A stretch of 64,000 nt of DNA from Zanthoxylum bungeanum (lineage: Eukaryota; Streptophyta; Magnoliopsida; Sapindales; Rutaceae), in assembly GCA_019454045.1 (NCBI GenBank), contig SKCR01035540.1, forward strand, positions 62,001-126,000, read 5' to 3'. The notes under the pieces are model-generated. The model did no database searches, was not told where the DNA came from, and saw only the letters and a list, made by a program, of their open reading frames with translations. This document shows, piece by piece, positions 32,312 to 45,558 of the stretch. The position numbers and the translations under genes are program-made. Each line of letters opens with the position of its first letter. The first letter of the stretch is position 1.

Positions 32312-34310
32312 TGACAATCAAAAAGTGAAAAAGTTAAATGACAGCGAAAATAACATCGTTCATATGGTACTCGTCCAGAATAAAAGAATTGTTCAATTGA
32401 CCTAGTAATTGAATTGCCCTAATCAGCTAGGTAACAACCAAACCAATGAGCAATTGTACAAACATGATTTGATATTTGGATAAAGTGGGGCACGTTCTTA
32501 ACAGTTACCTTGAAGGGAACATCATGATCTTGAAGCACAACTCGACAGTTACCACGATTTGGAGGCACGACTGTAGCAGTTATCGCAGATGGCAGACGAA
32601 GAAATAAGGAGTCACAGAACGTGGGGTACAACCGCTCAAGCAGTTATCTTCTCCACTATATAAGATCAAAGTCAAGCTTAAGAAGAGGGAGGAAAAAATA
32701 AAAAAAACTCTATGAGTAAATGTAATTTTCTTTTCTTTTCTTAGTTAGCTAATTAGGGTTGTGTGCTTGCGCCCATTGGAGGCTTTTCTTAATAAAATCA
32801 AATACCCATTTATGGGACTTTGTTCCAAGAGGTTTTAATCTAACACGCTCTCTTTCGGCAAATAAAATTTATCTGTCAATAATTTTTGGTGACCACAGTG
32901 GAAGATTTGGTGAAAGGAAATTGGGATGCCTCTGAAAATGAATACTTAAACTGGATCAAGTACAGAGGAAGTGAGATTGGAGCAACCAATCAAAACTACT
33001 CTAAGCTGTAGTGAGACATTTTGAGGGCTTGGAAGAAAAAAGGTTGATATGAGACCATGAGGGAGTTAAATTCTAATGTGATGCGGTCTTTGCTTGACGA
33101 TTTCACTCAGGATGTGGTTGAACAGGTTATACTTCTGAACAATTATAATATGGATAAGTTAATTTTAACCAGCGCTTCGTATTATGAGAACATGGTCAAA
33201 CATATGAGTACGTTAAATGACATAATGGCTAGATGCATGGGTATGGGTGTTTTCCCATAAAGAGGCCATGTGCCTCCTAGCGTAGTACATGTGGGGGTAA
33301 TAATGACCAAAATCTCGATCAATTTACTGTAGGATTTGTGATTGAGGGTAAGAATGCAGGACAAGTAATGGCCTGCCTTCACGAGGGGCACATGTCTTAG
33401 ACGCACCCCATAGGGGAACGCTTCTCAAGTTGGTAATAGTCAAATTTTAGAACCAAATGACAGGAATCCACCAATTAACGTGGTCCAACATGAAGGAGTA
33501 TTGCATCAAGGTCCACAAAGGAAAGACCAGTATAATGGTCCACCCATATATGGGTCTCAACCACTAATATGAGTGTCATTTGATGTCACCGCCGTGTTAA
33601 GAGAACCAATGGCCGAGATTTTCCAGAGCTAATTTGGTTTCGGGTTAGGCCAATACGGCTTAGATATAAAAAAAAAAAACTTATCCTGATTGGATTGACA
33701 TGGCCTACCCTTGGCCAATGAATTATAAGATACATAAGTTTTCCTTATTCACTAGATTAGGGGAAATTTCTACAATGGAATATATAGGAATATTCACTCT
33801 CCAGTATTGTGAGGCAAAATATTTTCATAAGTTAAGGCTATTCTGTAGTTCCTTAACAGGAATGGATTTCTCTTGGTTTATTAATTTTCCACCTAACTCA
33901 GTAGAAAATTGGTATCAAATGAAATATCTTTTCCACGCTCAGTTTTACAAGACTAAGGCGGAAGTTACCCTGGCCGATTTAGCAAACCTAAGATAGTTAC
34001 CAAAAAAATGGGCCGAAAACTTCCTAGAATGGTTTAAAACAGCCAGGATTAGATGCTTCAAGCCTCTGCCAGAAAAGGAATTTGTGAAGATCTCTCAGAG
34101 TTGCCTAAACTTTGATTTAAAAAATAAATTTCAAGATAGAGAGTTTTCGGACCTTTTCCAGCTTACCACCAACGTAGTTAGATACGAACGTCTATTGAGA
34201 TAAGAGGAACATATGAAAAATTTGAGTAAGCGCACTTACTCTAAGGATGTTAATTATGAGTTGAGTGATATAGAGGCTAAAATGAATCCAGTTAGGTACT
34301 CAATTATATC
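32312..34310 (+). mobile_element. Ty3-type remnant with 5' LTR and gag only
   Basis: Probable LTR 32312-32878 (567 bp), starting TGACAATC and ending CTGTCA, with a TATA-like element (actatataag, about 32655) and aataaaat polyadenylation-like signal near 32790. A primer-binding-site-like TGGTGACCACAGTGGA follows at 32887, then a decayed gag. No protease, pol or 3' LTR is present. Sequence similarity fades at about 34300. Confidence 0.7.
32935..34310 (+). pseudogene. Ty3 gag remnant
   Basis: Plus-strand Retrotrans_gag-type sequence broken by stops. The longest clean part (33700-33996) reads YPWPMNYKIHKFSLFTRLG, LRLFCSSLTGMDFSWFINFP and HAQFYKTKAEVTLADLANL. After a stop it continues with WAENFLEWFKTARIRCFKPL, LPEKEFVKISQSCLNFDLKN and FSDLFQLTTNVVRYERLL. 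This order (YPWP, FT, LRLF..SLTG.AF.WY, FH.QFY, L..LKQ, RFK.AR.RC) is that of plant Ty3 gag proteins. The zinc knuckle and all downstream domains are missing. Confidence 0.8.
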
Positions 34311-35236
34311 AAATAAATAAAATCACGATAACAAAGTTTGTCAATAATTAATTTAGAATTAAATTAAATATTAGTCTTTAGATTACAATTTATATATTAT
34401 AATAAAATAAGAATAATCTATATTTTCATATTAAAAGAATTACCTTTTACCGCAGCAATATGAAATTAGCTACTCATGATTTGAATTAAAACACTGATAA
34501 TTTTATTACTAGAGGAAAAAGAAATTACAAGAAAGCTTAAAAAAATAAAACACAGAAGAGTTAGAACTCCATAAATTTTCAGAGAAAACTATGGAATCCG
34601 GGTTGAAGGAACTGAGGTGTTGAGCACCTCTATTTATAGAGGTGCTCGCACCTCCCTTACTTGCAAATTGCAAGCACGACTTGCAATTTGCAAGCTGGCA
34701 ATTGCTTTCCACCGAAAGGTGGAAAGCAATTGATTTAATTTTTTTATTTAATTAATATATTATAATAATATATATATTTATATATAAAATCTTGGTGGGA
34801 CCTCCATTATAATATATATAAAATATTTTTATATAAAATCTTGGTGGGTCTTCTAAAATATATTATATAAATATATAATAATAATAATAATAACAACAAC
34901 AACAACAACAACAATAATAATATACATTTGTGAGTAAATATATCATAAGCTCATTTTGTCGCCAATCTAAGTATGGTGAATGTTTTCCAAGTGCAATTTG
35001 AATATAGCTGTCATGCTCTTTTTGAGTTTTGTGGGTCATGGAATTCAGATCTCATATCCATTTTTCTTGTTGAGCTTTCAAAATAGTATTTTACCTACAC
35101 AATAAATAAAAATCATAATAAAATATAAATATAATTATTATTTAACAAATGTGCTAAATTAAGGGGATTAATGAAATTATAAGTGTTAAATGATTAGTTT
35201 TTCTTTTATTAAGTGTACAATTTTTACTACTCATCA
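34311..35236 (-). repeat. Unresolved LTR-like segment with three hairpins and a microsatellite
   Basis: Read on the minus strand it begins TGATGAGTAGTAAAAATTG at 35236, an LTR-like start, and carries a TATA-like TATAAATAG near 34640-34632 followed by a transcript-leader-like sequence. The other end, a primer site and target duplications were not found. A TAA/CAA microsatellite lies at 34876-34921. The 67-codon minus-strand frame 34712-34509 has no recognisable similarity and probably only reflects the hairpin region. Confidence 0.4.
34622..34732. repeat. Three consecutive perfect hairpins
   Basis: Stem 1: 34622-34633 with 34636-34647, 12 bp, starting GAGCACCTC. Stem 2: 34660-34674 with 34680-34694, 15 bp, starting CTTGCAAATTG, loop cacga. 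Stem 3: 34699-34713 with 34718-34732, 15 bp, starting CAATTGCTTTCC, with a GAAA loop. All stems are perfectly complementary. Confidence 0.85.
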
Positions 35237-35546
35237 ACTGTCATTATTGTGAGGCTGGAGTAAATTTCATGGGATTCACTTCCCATTATGAAATTTTATT
35301 ATCAAATTTCTATTTTTCTGTTAAGGAATATTACGAAATTACATAAAGTAATAGGAGGGCACTAATAGATTTAAAATCCATAATCATATTAGTATTTTAT
35401 GTTGATATGAAAAGGTTCTGCTAATATTTGTTATCTTGCAGCTGTGGCAGCCGCAAATCCATTAGCGCGTATTTGGGATTCCAATAAGTTGAAGGGTATC
35501 GAGAATTATTTCGAATGGGAAATGAACATTCGCCTTATTTTAGAGT
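35237..35546 (+). pseudogene. Copia element Y, leader end and gag N-terminus
   Basis: 35237-35450 is homologous to the leader of element X in opposite orientation (38205-38425), for example gtgaggctggagtaaattt. Gag then starts: NPLARIWDSNKLKGIENYFE, WEMNIRLILE. It is cut at 35546 by element X, with target duplication agagt (35542-35546), and resumes at 49643. Element Y's 5' LTR was not found; the LTR-like segment upstream ends exactly at 35236. Confidence 0.8.
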
Positions 35547-37736
35547 TGTTGGGGCAGATGTGAAACCTATAGGATCGGATCGGTGCCCCACACAGCGGAA
35601 GTGAGTTTATTTCTTTGCGAGTCCGTAGGAAAAACGGGGACCAAATCGAAACGTTGAAAATGAACTTTCAGCGCGTCACAACGCACAGGTTTGGGCATTG
35701 CGACTCCCAATTTGCGAGAGCTCGGAGTCACGACGCCCAAGGTTTAGCATCGCGATGCCCTCAGCTCTAAAAGTTGAGTATTGCGACACCAGAGATTAGA
35801 GTTGCAATGCCGCACTATGTAAAATGTTGGCACTGAGCAAATTTTCCTTGAATCCAATCCAAAACACTTCCAACTTTCTCCAAACACTTCAATACACCTA
35901 AAATCCAATTTTAACATCAAAACCAACATCAACATATGTTATATAATAAAAATACATGTATTCTAAATACATAAATGTATTTCTTTGATTCAAAACATAA
36001 ACCAAAATAGTATCTCACAATGAAAGACTCATGAACAATTCTAGGTCATTCAAATGTGGTCAAATGATTCTAGAATGGTAGCCATAACCCCAAACTATCA
36101 TCAAGAGTTCCAAACTCTAAATAATATTCCATGTCCAATATGAACATATTTGACCCAATTATAAATATATTGTGTTTATGCTTCTAAATCATCCATATAC
36201 AATTCATTAGCCTAATTTCAACTTTAAGCTCTATTCTTATGCATCAACTATATAACTCATCACTATATGTCTCACTAATGATTACTCACTAATGAAAAAT
36301 ATAGATTTGGAAAAGATCAAACTTACCTAGCAACCTTGATACAAAGATCCAATTTACTTCTCCTTGTTGAAATATTGTGAAGAACTTCCAAAGTTAGCAA
36401 GCATGATTCCAAGGTCCAATCTTGATTCGAATGCTAGCAAGCTTCACTCTAAGATCCAATCTTGATTTCTTCTTGCTGAAATATTGTAGATATCTTCCAA
36501 AGCCTCTCTAAACATTTCTCTTACTTAGGCTAATTTCTCTAACTCTTACTTGTTTTAGTTTTCTTAAGCTTGATTAAAACTTATGTAATTTTTAATTAAT
36601 AAAAGTTCTAATCAAATTTTATGTGGGTTTAATCTAATTTATCCAAATAAGTATAATTAGCTGTGACAAATCACATTTGTTTACCACTTTGATTTAAACC
36701 AATTAAATCAAGACAAATTTAATTAATGGATTAGTTACATGTCTACCACTTTGATTTAACCCAATTAAATCAAGCCAAATACACCTATTATTACATATTT
36801 GTAATTGCCAAAATATACTCAAATGGTAGAGATATTTATGAAATTACGACAAAGCCCTTGTGTAATTTTGGATTAATCCAATTAATTTAATTAGGTCAAA
36901 TTAAATCAATGTTATCCAATAACACTTAATTATCTTAGTTGATAATTATAATATCAAATATTATTTATTATAAAAAATAATCGGCTACTCAAGTGCTCAA
37001 CGAGTACACTTCATATTGTGGGACTTACTCAAAGTCTTAAGAATCATGACTTACTCATATTAACACCTAACCCCTAATGGTACACATACAGGTCTACAGA
37101 TCCTATCTTGATACGCACTTGATTAATGAGTGAATCGTTCCACACCCAACGAACATCTAGCGGTCATACCATGAAATTTCTCTGATATATATGGCATCAA
37201 AGTGTGGAAGATCACACATAAAATCAATGTTATCCTATAGTCAAAGGATCACATATGGTACTCGACTCGAGGAGATTCCTATTGACAGTGGTGTGTACTT
37301 CCAACTATTAGGAATCACTTGTGAGTCATTCAGTATTCGCTCCAACGAATACACACATGTCTATATGAATTTTCAAAGCTCATGGTATATTGGGTTAAAC
37401 CATTGGAACTCCAATTCCAATATATGATATGTGCTAGTCTTCTAGGTTATGAGAATCAACCATATTCCAAAACCAACGACTAGGAATATTTACTTTAAGA
37501 ATAGTTTATAATAGTAATATTATAACAATTTCGGACCACCCAATGTCCAGTATTACTACATGACTATTATAAGGTCGATGTAATTTTTAGCATATTTATA
37601 TATATCAATCTAGTATGCATAATGACATTACCATTAATAAGGTTTGAAATGAAAATGTAGTTATTTTATTAATAAATAATAAAATATAATATAGAATACA
37701 TTATTCGGATTGGCCCTCTAAGCACCAACTCCAACA
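35547..37736 (-). repeat. 3' LTR of element X (2190 bp)
   Basis: It runs from TGTTGGGGCAGATG to CAACTCCAACA and matches 38994-39759 and 48821-49642. GC-rich palindrome-like units (gtcgcgac variants) lie at 35680-35815, otherwise AT-rich. Confidence 0.85.
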
Positions 37737-37749
37737 AACTCCCACTTGC
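37737..37749 (-). other. Polypurine tract of element X
   Basis: The minus strand reads gcaagtgggagtt directly before the LTR's TG, the typical copia form. Confidence 0.7.
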
Positions 37750-38205
37750 TTAGTGCAAATCCGAATGGTACCGTCATTCAAATTCGGTCGATCATGTTCA
37801 AAACATGAATGCTGACTGCTCCTCCATCCTTGAGTGTGGCATGGAACAATTCCTTAGACCTCCGATATATCTCTATTTTTTAATTTACCTCAAACAACTC
37901 CTTGAGTGTTCTCTTAATACTCAAAGCATCTGGTACCTCTATTTAATGTTTGAGAAAATTTGGAACCATTGATATTAAAATGTAGGATTTCACCCTTAGG
38001 TTACCATCCTTCCATTTTTCAAAAGTTTCTCGCTCTTCAGGAGTAGTGTCAGGATCGATTTCAAAAGGAAATTGATTGATCATCATATAGCTCAACTTTT
38101 CGAACTCAAAGACAAAGCGGATGTTCATTTCCCATTCAAAATAGTTCTCGACTCCTTTCAGTTTGTTAGAATCCAAAAGTCACGTTAATGGATTTTTGGC
38201 AGCCA
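37750..38205 (-). pseudogene. Element X gag N-terminal fragment
   Basis: The minus strand gives NPLTWLLDSNKLKGVENYFE, WEMNIRFVFEFEKLSYMM, PFEIDPDTTPEERETFEKW and LRVKSYILISMVPNFLKH. After a stop it continues with traces such as LKELFEVN and HVLNMIDRI (to about 37780). It is followed directly by the polypurine tract, so zinc knuckle, protease and all of pol are deleted. The 77-codon stretch 38176-37943 is the cleanest part. It is colinear with element Y gag at 35470-35546 and 49648-49975. Confidence 0.85.
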
Positions 38206-38978
38206 TCAACAAGACAACAATTAAACACTAGTAGAACATTTTTCATTTCAATATAAAAGCACTAATATTATTGTGGATTTTAAATCTATTAGTGCCATCC
38301 TACTACTTTACGTAATTTTGTAATCTCCCTTAATGAAAAATAGAAATTTGACTATCAAAATTTCATAGCAGGAAGTAAATCCCATGAAATTTACTCCAGC
38401 CTCACAATAATCACAGTCTTGGTCTTCATAAACTCATTAGGCAGACCTACAAGGTCAATGACATTCATGTGACTCTTAAGTTTTGTCCAGAACCATTTAT
38501 TATCCTCACAATAATAACGGTATTGGATTAAGACGTGTTCCAGATGTATACTTGTCAATATGCACTAATGAGCTTCGTAAGTACACCCTCACAATAATGA
38601 TGGTATTAGGTGACTACGTTAACTCATCACATTATATCTAATATTTTACCGAAGCGACATAAGTTCCGATCATTTATACCCTTATAATAATGAAGGCCTT
38701 GGACATAAGTAGTAAGAACTCATTCATCTTCGTATTGACTAGAGAGACTATCTAATAATGCTCCAACATTACTAATATTATTACTTAAAATAAAATAATC
38801 ACATAATCAAGAGAGACTTATGAAAATCAAGTCATTAACATGCTTGGGTTAAAATTAAAATTTTAATTTAAAAACATGTAATGCATATCTAATATGACTT
38901 ATGTATAATTAAATTAAAATTACAGTGGAATAGATTCAAAACACATGTGTTGTGTGGTTAAGTGCGTGGTTAAGATCT
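38206..38978 (-). other. Leader of element X with repeated hairpin motif
   Basis: Untranslated. Four copies of a motif near CCTCACAATAATGGTATTGG (plus strand) lie at about 38398-38427, 38500-38531, 38576-38618 and 38674-38708. The last three form hairpins on the minus strand with unlike stem sequences. Confidence 0.6.
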
Positions 38979-38990
38979 GCATTGATACCA
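38979..38990 (-). other. Primer-binding site of element X
   Basis: The minus strand reads TGGTATCAATGC, three bases from the 5' LTR; copia type, initiator methionine tRNA. Confidence 0.8.
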
Positions 38991-38993
38991 TTC

Positions 38994-39759
38994 TGTTGGG
39001 GCAGATGTGGAACCCCTAAGGTCGGATCAATGTCCCGCGCAGTGGAAGTGGGTCTAACCAATGGATATCAAGCATATGTGTATTTTTAAATTTTTTTATT
39101 GAAAAATAAATTTCGTTATGAGTCTGTAGGAAAACACGGGGACTAAATCGAAGTCCGGAAACTCTGGAACAGAGAAAATGAAATTTCAACGCATGCAATA
39201 GGTCTCAGCACGTCGCGTCGCGTAGGTTGTGGAGTCGCAATGCCAAATCTGCGAGAGCTAGGAGTCGCGACTCCCAAGGGTTAGCGTTACGATGCCCTCA
39301 GCTCTAAAATTTGAGTGTCGCGACGACACAGATCATAGTCGCGATGCCGCACTATGTAAAATATTGGCAGTGAGCAAATTTGCCAAAAATCCAATCCAAA
39401 ACACTTTCAATTTTCTCCAAACACTTCAATACACCTAAAATCCAATTTTAACATCTAACCAACATCAACATATGTTATAAAACAAACATTCATATATTCT
39501 AAATACATATATGTATTTCTTTGAATCAAAACATAAACCAAAATAGAATCTCACAATAAAATGACTCATGAACAATTCTATGTCGTTCAAAGGTAGTTAA
39601 GTGATTCTAAAATGGTAGCCATAACTCCAAGCTATCATAAAGAGTTCCAAATTCTAATTAATATTTCATGTCCAACGTGAACATATTTGACCCAATTACA
39701 AGCATATTGTGTTTATGCTTCTAAAGCATCTATACACAATTCATTAGCCTAATTTCAAC
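38994..39759 (-). repeat. 5' LTR of element X, left piece
   Basis: It matches 35547 to about 36231, with an extra segment near 39050-39110. A palindrome array lies at 39200-39360. It is cut at 39759 (tcaac, 39755-39759) by copia2 and resumes at 48821. Confidence 0.85.
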
Positions 39760-41700
39760 TGCTGGGAAGTGGCTGCGGGTGCGCAGCGAAAAATTAAAAT
39801 TATTATGCCGCTTTCCCTTTGCCCAAGACCCATTTGTTTTGATTATTCTACAAGCTTAGGCATGTTACTATATATTCTAAGCATAAAACTCATAAAACAT
39901 GCAAATAACATAAACCTAAACATGCTAACTATCATAAGAACTCTAATTAAAATAAAGAAAGAAAAAGACTTACTTGAACCGTAGACTCCTCCAGTCTTCC
40001 CTCCAATCTACAAGCTTTTCTCGAACTCAGCAAGCTCTTCCACGTTCCAAAGAGCCACCCAAGTGTGTGGCCTCCAAAGATGCACACACCAAAGCCAAAA
40101 CTCAACAGCAAGACTACGCCTTGAGTGCACATGTATTTTGCCCTCGGTGCTAGCCTAGGCAAATACCTCAAAACTTTTAACTCGAGGTTCTTCTAGTTAA
40201 TTAGACTTAAGGATCCTCAAAATCAGTGGCTTACTCTTAAACTTTAGAGTTTCTCACTTATATAAACCCAAGATATGAAAGGTTTGGTGTAGCAAATATG
40301 TAAAGAATTCTTTGGGTTTATATAGTGTTCCAAAGACAACAAAATTAATTAAGAATCCGATGTGAGTTAAAAGCTAATTTAATCTTAGTCATTGGATCTT
40401 AATTTATTGGTTTAATGAGATTATAAAACCCTAATAAGAGTTTGGGCCGAATTGGAATTAGAAACAAATTAAAAAAAAATTTACTATTCACGTTAGTATT
40501 AACGTGAATAGTATTTTTTTTATACCAATTCCCAAAGTGCCCCTATCTTCATTCACCAATCCTTAAGCCACTATAGAACCTCATACATGATCTGTTCAAT
40601 ATTTAAACACATTGAACCATTTATGAACAATTCCTACAGCAATCATATATGCTATTATATTTGTACTGTGCAGTGTTAACCATTGATTTCGACTTTGTTG
40701 TGTGTGACCTTTTGGGTTCCCCTCAAGTTGGACATGAAATGAATCGTGATAATTTAATCGAACATAAATTATCCTCCGATCAGATGGTCGTTCGATTTCA
40801 ATGACCAAGGTTGACATCTAGCAACATGCCAAGGCCCCCAAATAAGAATGAAAGATATATATACCCATTATGTATGCGTTTTACATATGATACGGTCTCT
40901 CGCCTCACTGTATCCCCACCTACTGACCTAGGGTACAGAAAATGTCTACCCATATGGTCAAAGTTATGATGTTGATAGTGTCATGAATCGTGTTAACCCA
41001 AGAATCTCACATGATTCTTCCGATGTGGCCACAGTCTCAAGCACTGATCACACATATCAACCAGCGAACTGGAATACTACTTTTATAAGAAAATATTATC
41101 CGAGAGAGTGGCGATTCTCTGTTGTATCTTTACAAACTTCATGTGTTTCAACAAATGACCCAATCATACCCTTATGACCGGATCTTTTGAACCGGGGAAG
41201 GAGAATGTCAAAGTTATTTGATCCACACATAAGATTGTAAAGACCTCAAGTCTAAGGACTAGTCATATAATCGATTCATGAAAGTTCTCACAGACACATG
41301 GGATAAACACTTCATATGAAAACTTTCGGCGGTCAGTTCGATGGACACGAGCAACTCATGCATCCATGTGATACACCAAATGGATGGATCTCCGCTAGTA
41401 CCAAATGAGATCGGCTACCCCACTTAAGGGCGGATCATATCATCATGCTAGTCTCTCCGCTTTGTGAACACCCAGATTATTCACAAAACTATGACTAGAA
41501 ACATTTAAGAGCAATGATTCTCATAAGGCATGGAAGCCATCGTCTTATTACTCCAAGGGCTTTATTACAGTGTTGATGATTCATATAAGTTATGTAAGAC
41601 ACATATAATAATGATTTCCATTTTATTAATTAATGAAAATATTACAAATACATGTACATATAGCCCATCTACAAGTTGGGTATATGGCATATCCCTAACA
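39760..41700 (-). repeat. 3' LTR of copia2 (1941 bp)
   Basis: It runs from TGCTGGGAAGTGGC to TATCCCTAACA and matches 46917-48820 closely along its length. Confidence 0.88.
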
Positions 41701-41714
41701 ATCTCCCACTTGCA
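41701..41714 (-). other. Polypurine tract of copia2
   Basis: The minus strand reads gcaagtgggagat directly before the TGTTAGGG start of the 3' LTR. Confidence 0.75.
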
Positions 41715-44700
41715 CTATAGCCAACTAGTATGAATCTGGACACCATACTCTCGGGTGTGCCTATCATGCTTTTGTTGAGTCAGCCCTTTAGTAAGATAAT
41801 ATGCAAGATTATCTTCTGTGGGTATTTTCTCTATAATAACTTCTTTTCTCTCAACAATCTCCCTGATGAGATGAAATCGCCTGAGTACATACTTGGATTT
41901 CTGGTGGGACCTTGGTTCCTTTGATTGAGCAATGGTGCCCATGTTGTCACAGTACATCGTGACACCATTCTTTATCGCGGGAAGCACTTCCAGTTCCGTG
42001 ATGAACTTCTTTATCTAGACTGCTTCTTTAGCTGCCTAGATGCTGCAATATACTCGGCTTCAGTGGTGGAGTCCACTGTAGTTGACTGCTTTTTGCTTTT
42101 CCAACTTACAGCACCGCCATTTAAAGTAAACATATATTCTGTTTGCGATATGTTGTCATCCCTATCGGTCTGAAAGCTCGCATCACAGTAACCAATGACT
42201 TTCATCTCAGAACAATCTCCGTATGTCAAGAACACATCCTTAGTTCTTCTCATATACTTGAGGATTGTTTTGACAGCAACCTAGTGTTGCTCACCAGGAT
42301 TTGCCTGATACATGCTCGTTGGGATCCTACTCATATGCTCTCTATCTGAAGGAGTATGTAGACATTGCTCCTTAGATAATTTGATTCCATGACAAGTAGG
42401 TAAATTACCTCTTTTGGAATCTTCCATTTTGAATCTTTTCAAAACTTTATCTATGTATGTTGATTGAGAAAGTCCTAGCAACCTCTTAGATCTATTACGG
42501 TAGATCTTAATGCCGAGGATGTAGGATGTTTCTCCTAAATCTTTCATGGAGAAATTGTGAGATAACCATTGCTTGGTGGCTTGCATAATCGGAATAACAT
42601 TCCCGATGATTAATATGTCATCGACATATAATACAAGAAATAAAACAGCACTCCCACTACTTTTCCTATAAACACAAGGCTCGTCTACATTTTTGATGAA
42701 GTCAAATTCTTTGATTGTCTCATCAAATCGTATATTCCAACTTCTGGAGGCTTGCTTAAGTCCATAAATGGATCGTTTAAGCTTGCATACTTTATTATGA
42801 TCATCCTTAGATGCAAACCCTTCAGGTTGTGTCATATAGACTTCCTCTATGAGGTTCCCATTAAGGAAAGTTGTTTTGACATCCATATGCCAAATCACAT
42901 AATCAAAGTGTGTAACTGCCAGTAAAATTCGAATGGACTTTATCATTGCAACAGGCGAGAAGGTTTCGTCATAGTCAATTCCTTGGATTTGTCTATAACC
43001 TTTCGCCACCAACCTAGCCTTATAGGTTTGGATGTTACCTTCTGCATCAGTTTTATGCTTGTAAATCCACTTGCAGCCTATGAGTTTTATCCCTTCAGGT
43101 GTATCTACCAAGTCCCAGACTTGATTCTGATACATAGAGTCTATTTTGGATTTCATGGCCTCAAGCCACTTGACTAAATCAATGTCACGCATTGCTTCGT
43201 CATAACTGGTGGGATCGTCATTATCAATGACCTAATCATGTTTCTCATCAATATGGAAACCATATCTTTCAGGCTCAAGTCTTTCCCTACCAGACCTTCT
43301 GAGTTCATAACCTTGTGGTTGTTCTGTCTCTACCCTTTTGAGGGGCCTGGGGTTTAGTTCTATGTTAGTTTGTTCTTCTTGTACCTCATCGAGGTCAAAT
43401 CTACTCCCACTATATTTCTTGAGAAGGAATTCATTCTCTAGAAATTTAGCATTTCGTGAGACAAATGTTCTTTGTTCATTTGGGACGTAGAACATGTATG
43501 CTATTGAGTTCAAGGCATATCCTACAAACTTACATTTAACTACCCTATCATCCAATTTTTTAGTTTGTGTGAGCTTGATATATGCGTCACATCCCCAAAC
43601 TCTTAGATAACTAAGACTAGGACGTTTCCCAGACCATAACTCATATGATGTTTGACTAACAGTCTTGGAAGAAACTTGGTTTAGTAGTAATGTTGTAGTT
43701 TCTAAAGCAAGATCCCAAAATGAAAGAGGTAGATCCGTGTCTGGCATCATTGATCGGACCATATCTAATAATGTCCGATTTCTCCTTTCGGAGACCCCAT
43801 TATGCTGTGGAGTTCCCGGAGGAGTCCACTGGGAAACAATGTCATTTTCTGTCAAGTAATCTTGAAATTCATTGCTTAAGTATTCACCACCTCCGTCAGA
43901 CCTTAGTGACTTAATACTTTTATTAAACTGGTTTTCTACTTCAGTTTTGAAGTCTTTGAATTTCTCAAAGGCTTCAGATTTGTACCGCATAAGGTACACA
44001 TACCCATATCGCGAGTGATCATCGATAAAGGTAATGAAATAGGAGAATCCACCTCTAGCGGTGACTGACATTGGTCCGCATACATCAGAGTGTATGAGTT
44101 CTAATGTCTCCACTGCACGCTGTCATTTACCTTTGAAGGATAATTTGGTCATTTTACCAAGTAAACAAGACTCACAAGTTCCATAAGGTTTATATTTGAA
44201 GGGTTTGAAATACCTATCCTTATGTAGCTTAGTTAATCTTGTTGATATGACCTAAGCGACTGTGTCATAGAAGTGATTCATTGAGATTATTCGAGTTAAC
44301 GTTGTATATATTAGAGGTTGAATATTCTTTGTTAGTTTGTAAGATATAGATACCATTATTCAAAATACCATCTCCATATTTTATTTCATTGAAATAAATA
44401 GAACATTCATTACAACTTATTAGGCATGAAAAGCCTTTATTAAATAAAGAAGAAATTGAAATGATGTTCTTTACTAGAGAAGGTACATAAACACAATCTT
44501 CTAAGTCTAAAACTAAACCATTCGACAAAACTAATGAATAAGTCCCCACGCACAATGCAACCAGTTTTGTTCCATTACCCATGCGTAAGTCAACCTCCCC
44601 ATGACGGAGTCTCCTACGGTTTCTCAAGCCCTGCACATTGTTACACAAGTGAGTCCTACAACCGGTGTCAAGCACCCAAGTAGAAGGTTCAGAGTTTTGA

Positions 44701-45558
44701 TAATATAGTTCAATCATATACAACATACCTGAAGCATTGGGATTTTGGCCTTTTGGACTTCCCTAGCTTTCTTGGCTTTCAAGGATCTGCAGTCTTTCTT
44801 CCAATGACCATTCTTTCCACAAAAGAAACATTTCCCTTTTCCCATTTTCTTCTCCATCTTACCATTGGGCTTTAGGTGATCTGGAGCCTTGGCCTTGGCC
44901 TTATTTTTCTTTGGGCCTCGTGGCTTCAGGTCCGTACCCGTAAGCATGACGGAGCTTTTAAGCTCCGGTTTCAAGTACTATTCTACTTGCTTTATCAGAT
45001 TGTGCAATTCTGCTAAAATAGATTTTTTATCAGACAGATGAAACTGCATAATAAAGTTAGAGAATTCTTTTGGTAAGGACTGAAGAATTAGATCGTGACC
45101 TATCTCATGATCCATGATGAACCTGAGGTTGGCCAATTTTTCTATATGGCCAATCATCTTAAGCACATGTCCACTAACAGATCCTTCCTTATACCTTGTT
45201 TGGAATAAGACACATGACACTTGGAATCTCACGGTATGAACGGAAGTTGCATACAACTCCTTCAAGTGAAAGATGATAGTTTGAGCATCTATACCTTCGT
45301 GAGCTTTCTGAAGTTCATCCGACATAGAGCCAAGCATTATGCAAACTGCTTGCTCATCATCATCGACGTGTTTCTTCCAAGCATCAAATGTATCTTGGTC
45401 AGCATCTTCTGCGGGTTCAGGGGGAAATGGTATTTCAAGAACATAGAAAATCTTTCTTGTCGTAAGACAATTTTAAGGTTTCTAAACCAGTAATTGTAGT
45501 TGTCACATTTGAGCTTATGCTCATCAATGATGGAATGAAGTGATACTCTGTTTTCCAT
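41715..45558 (-). pseudogene. Copia2 gag-pol polyprotein, broken
   Basis: Minus strand from 45558: gag (MENRVSLHSI; frameshift near 45337; DLILQSLPKEFSNFI), zinc knuckle CFFCGKNGHWKKDC (about 44835-44790), protease WVLDTGCRTHLC (about 44690), a stop near 44265, then integrase with the D-D-E set in HSDVCGPM, FIDDHSRYG and GGGEYLSNEF plus PQHNGVSERRNRT (44113-43232). RT follows with DVKTTFLNGNL, SIYGLKQASRSW and the catalytic YVDD (43192-42281). RNase H is in two pieces (42253-42011, TTEAEYIA; 41987-41715, NMGTIAQSKEPRSHQKS). Near 42290 about 27 residues between RIP and YQANPG are missing and a stop follows. About five interruptions in total. The product would have copied RNA into DNA and integrated it. 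Confidence 0.9.

Noticed and set aside
33057..33260. A 67-codon frame as a separate small gene
   Set aside because: It lies between the primer site and the recognisable gag of the Ty3 remnant in the same orientation and is best explained as decayed leader or gag sequence.
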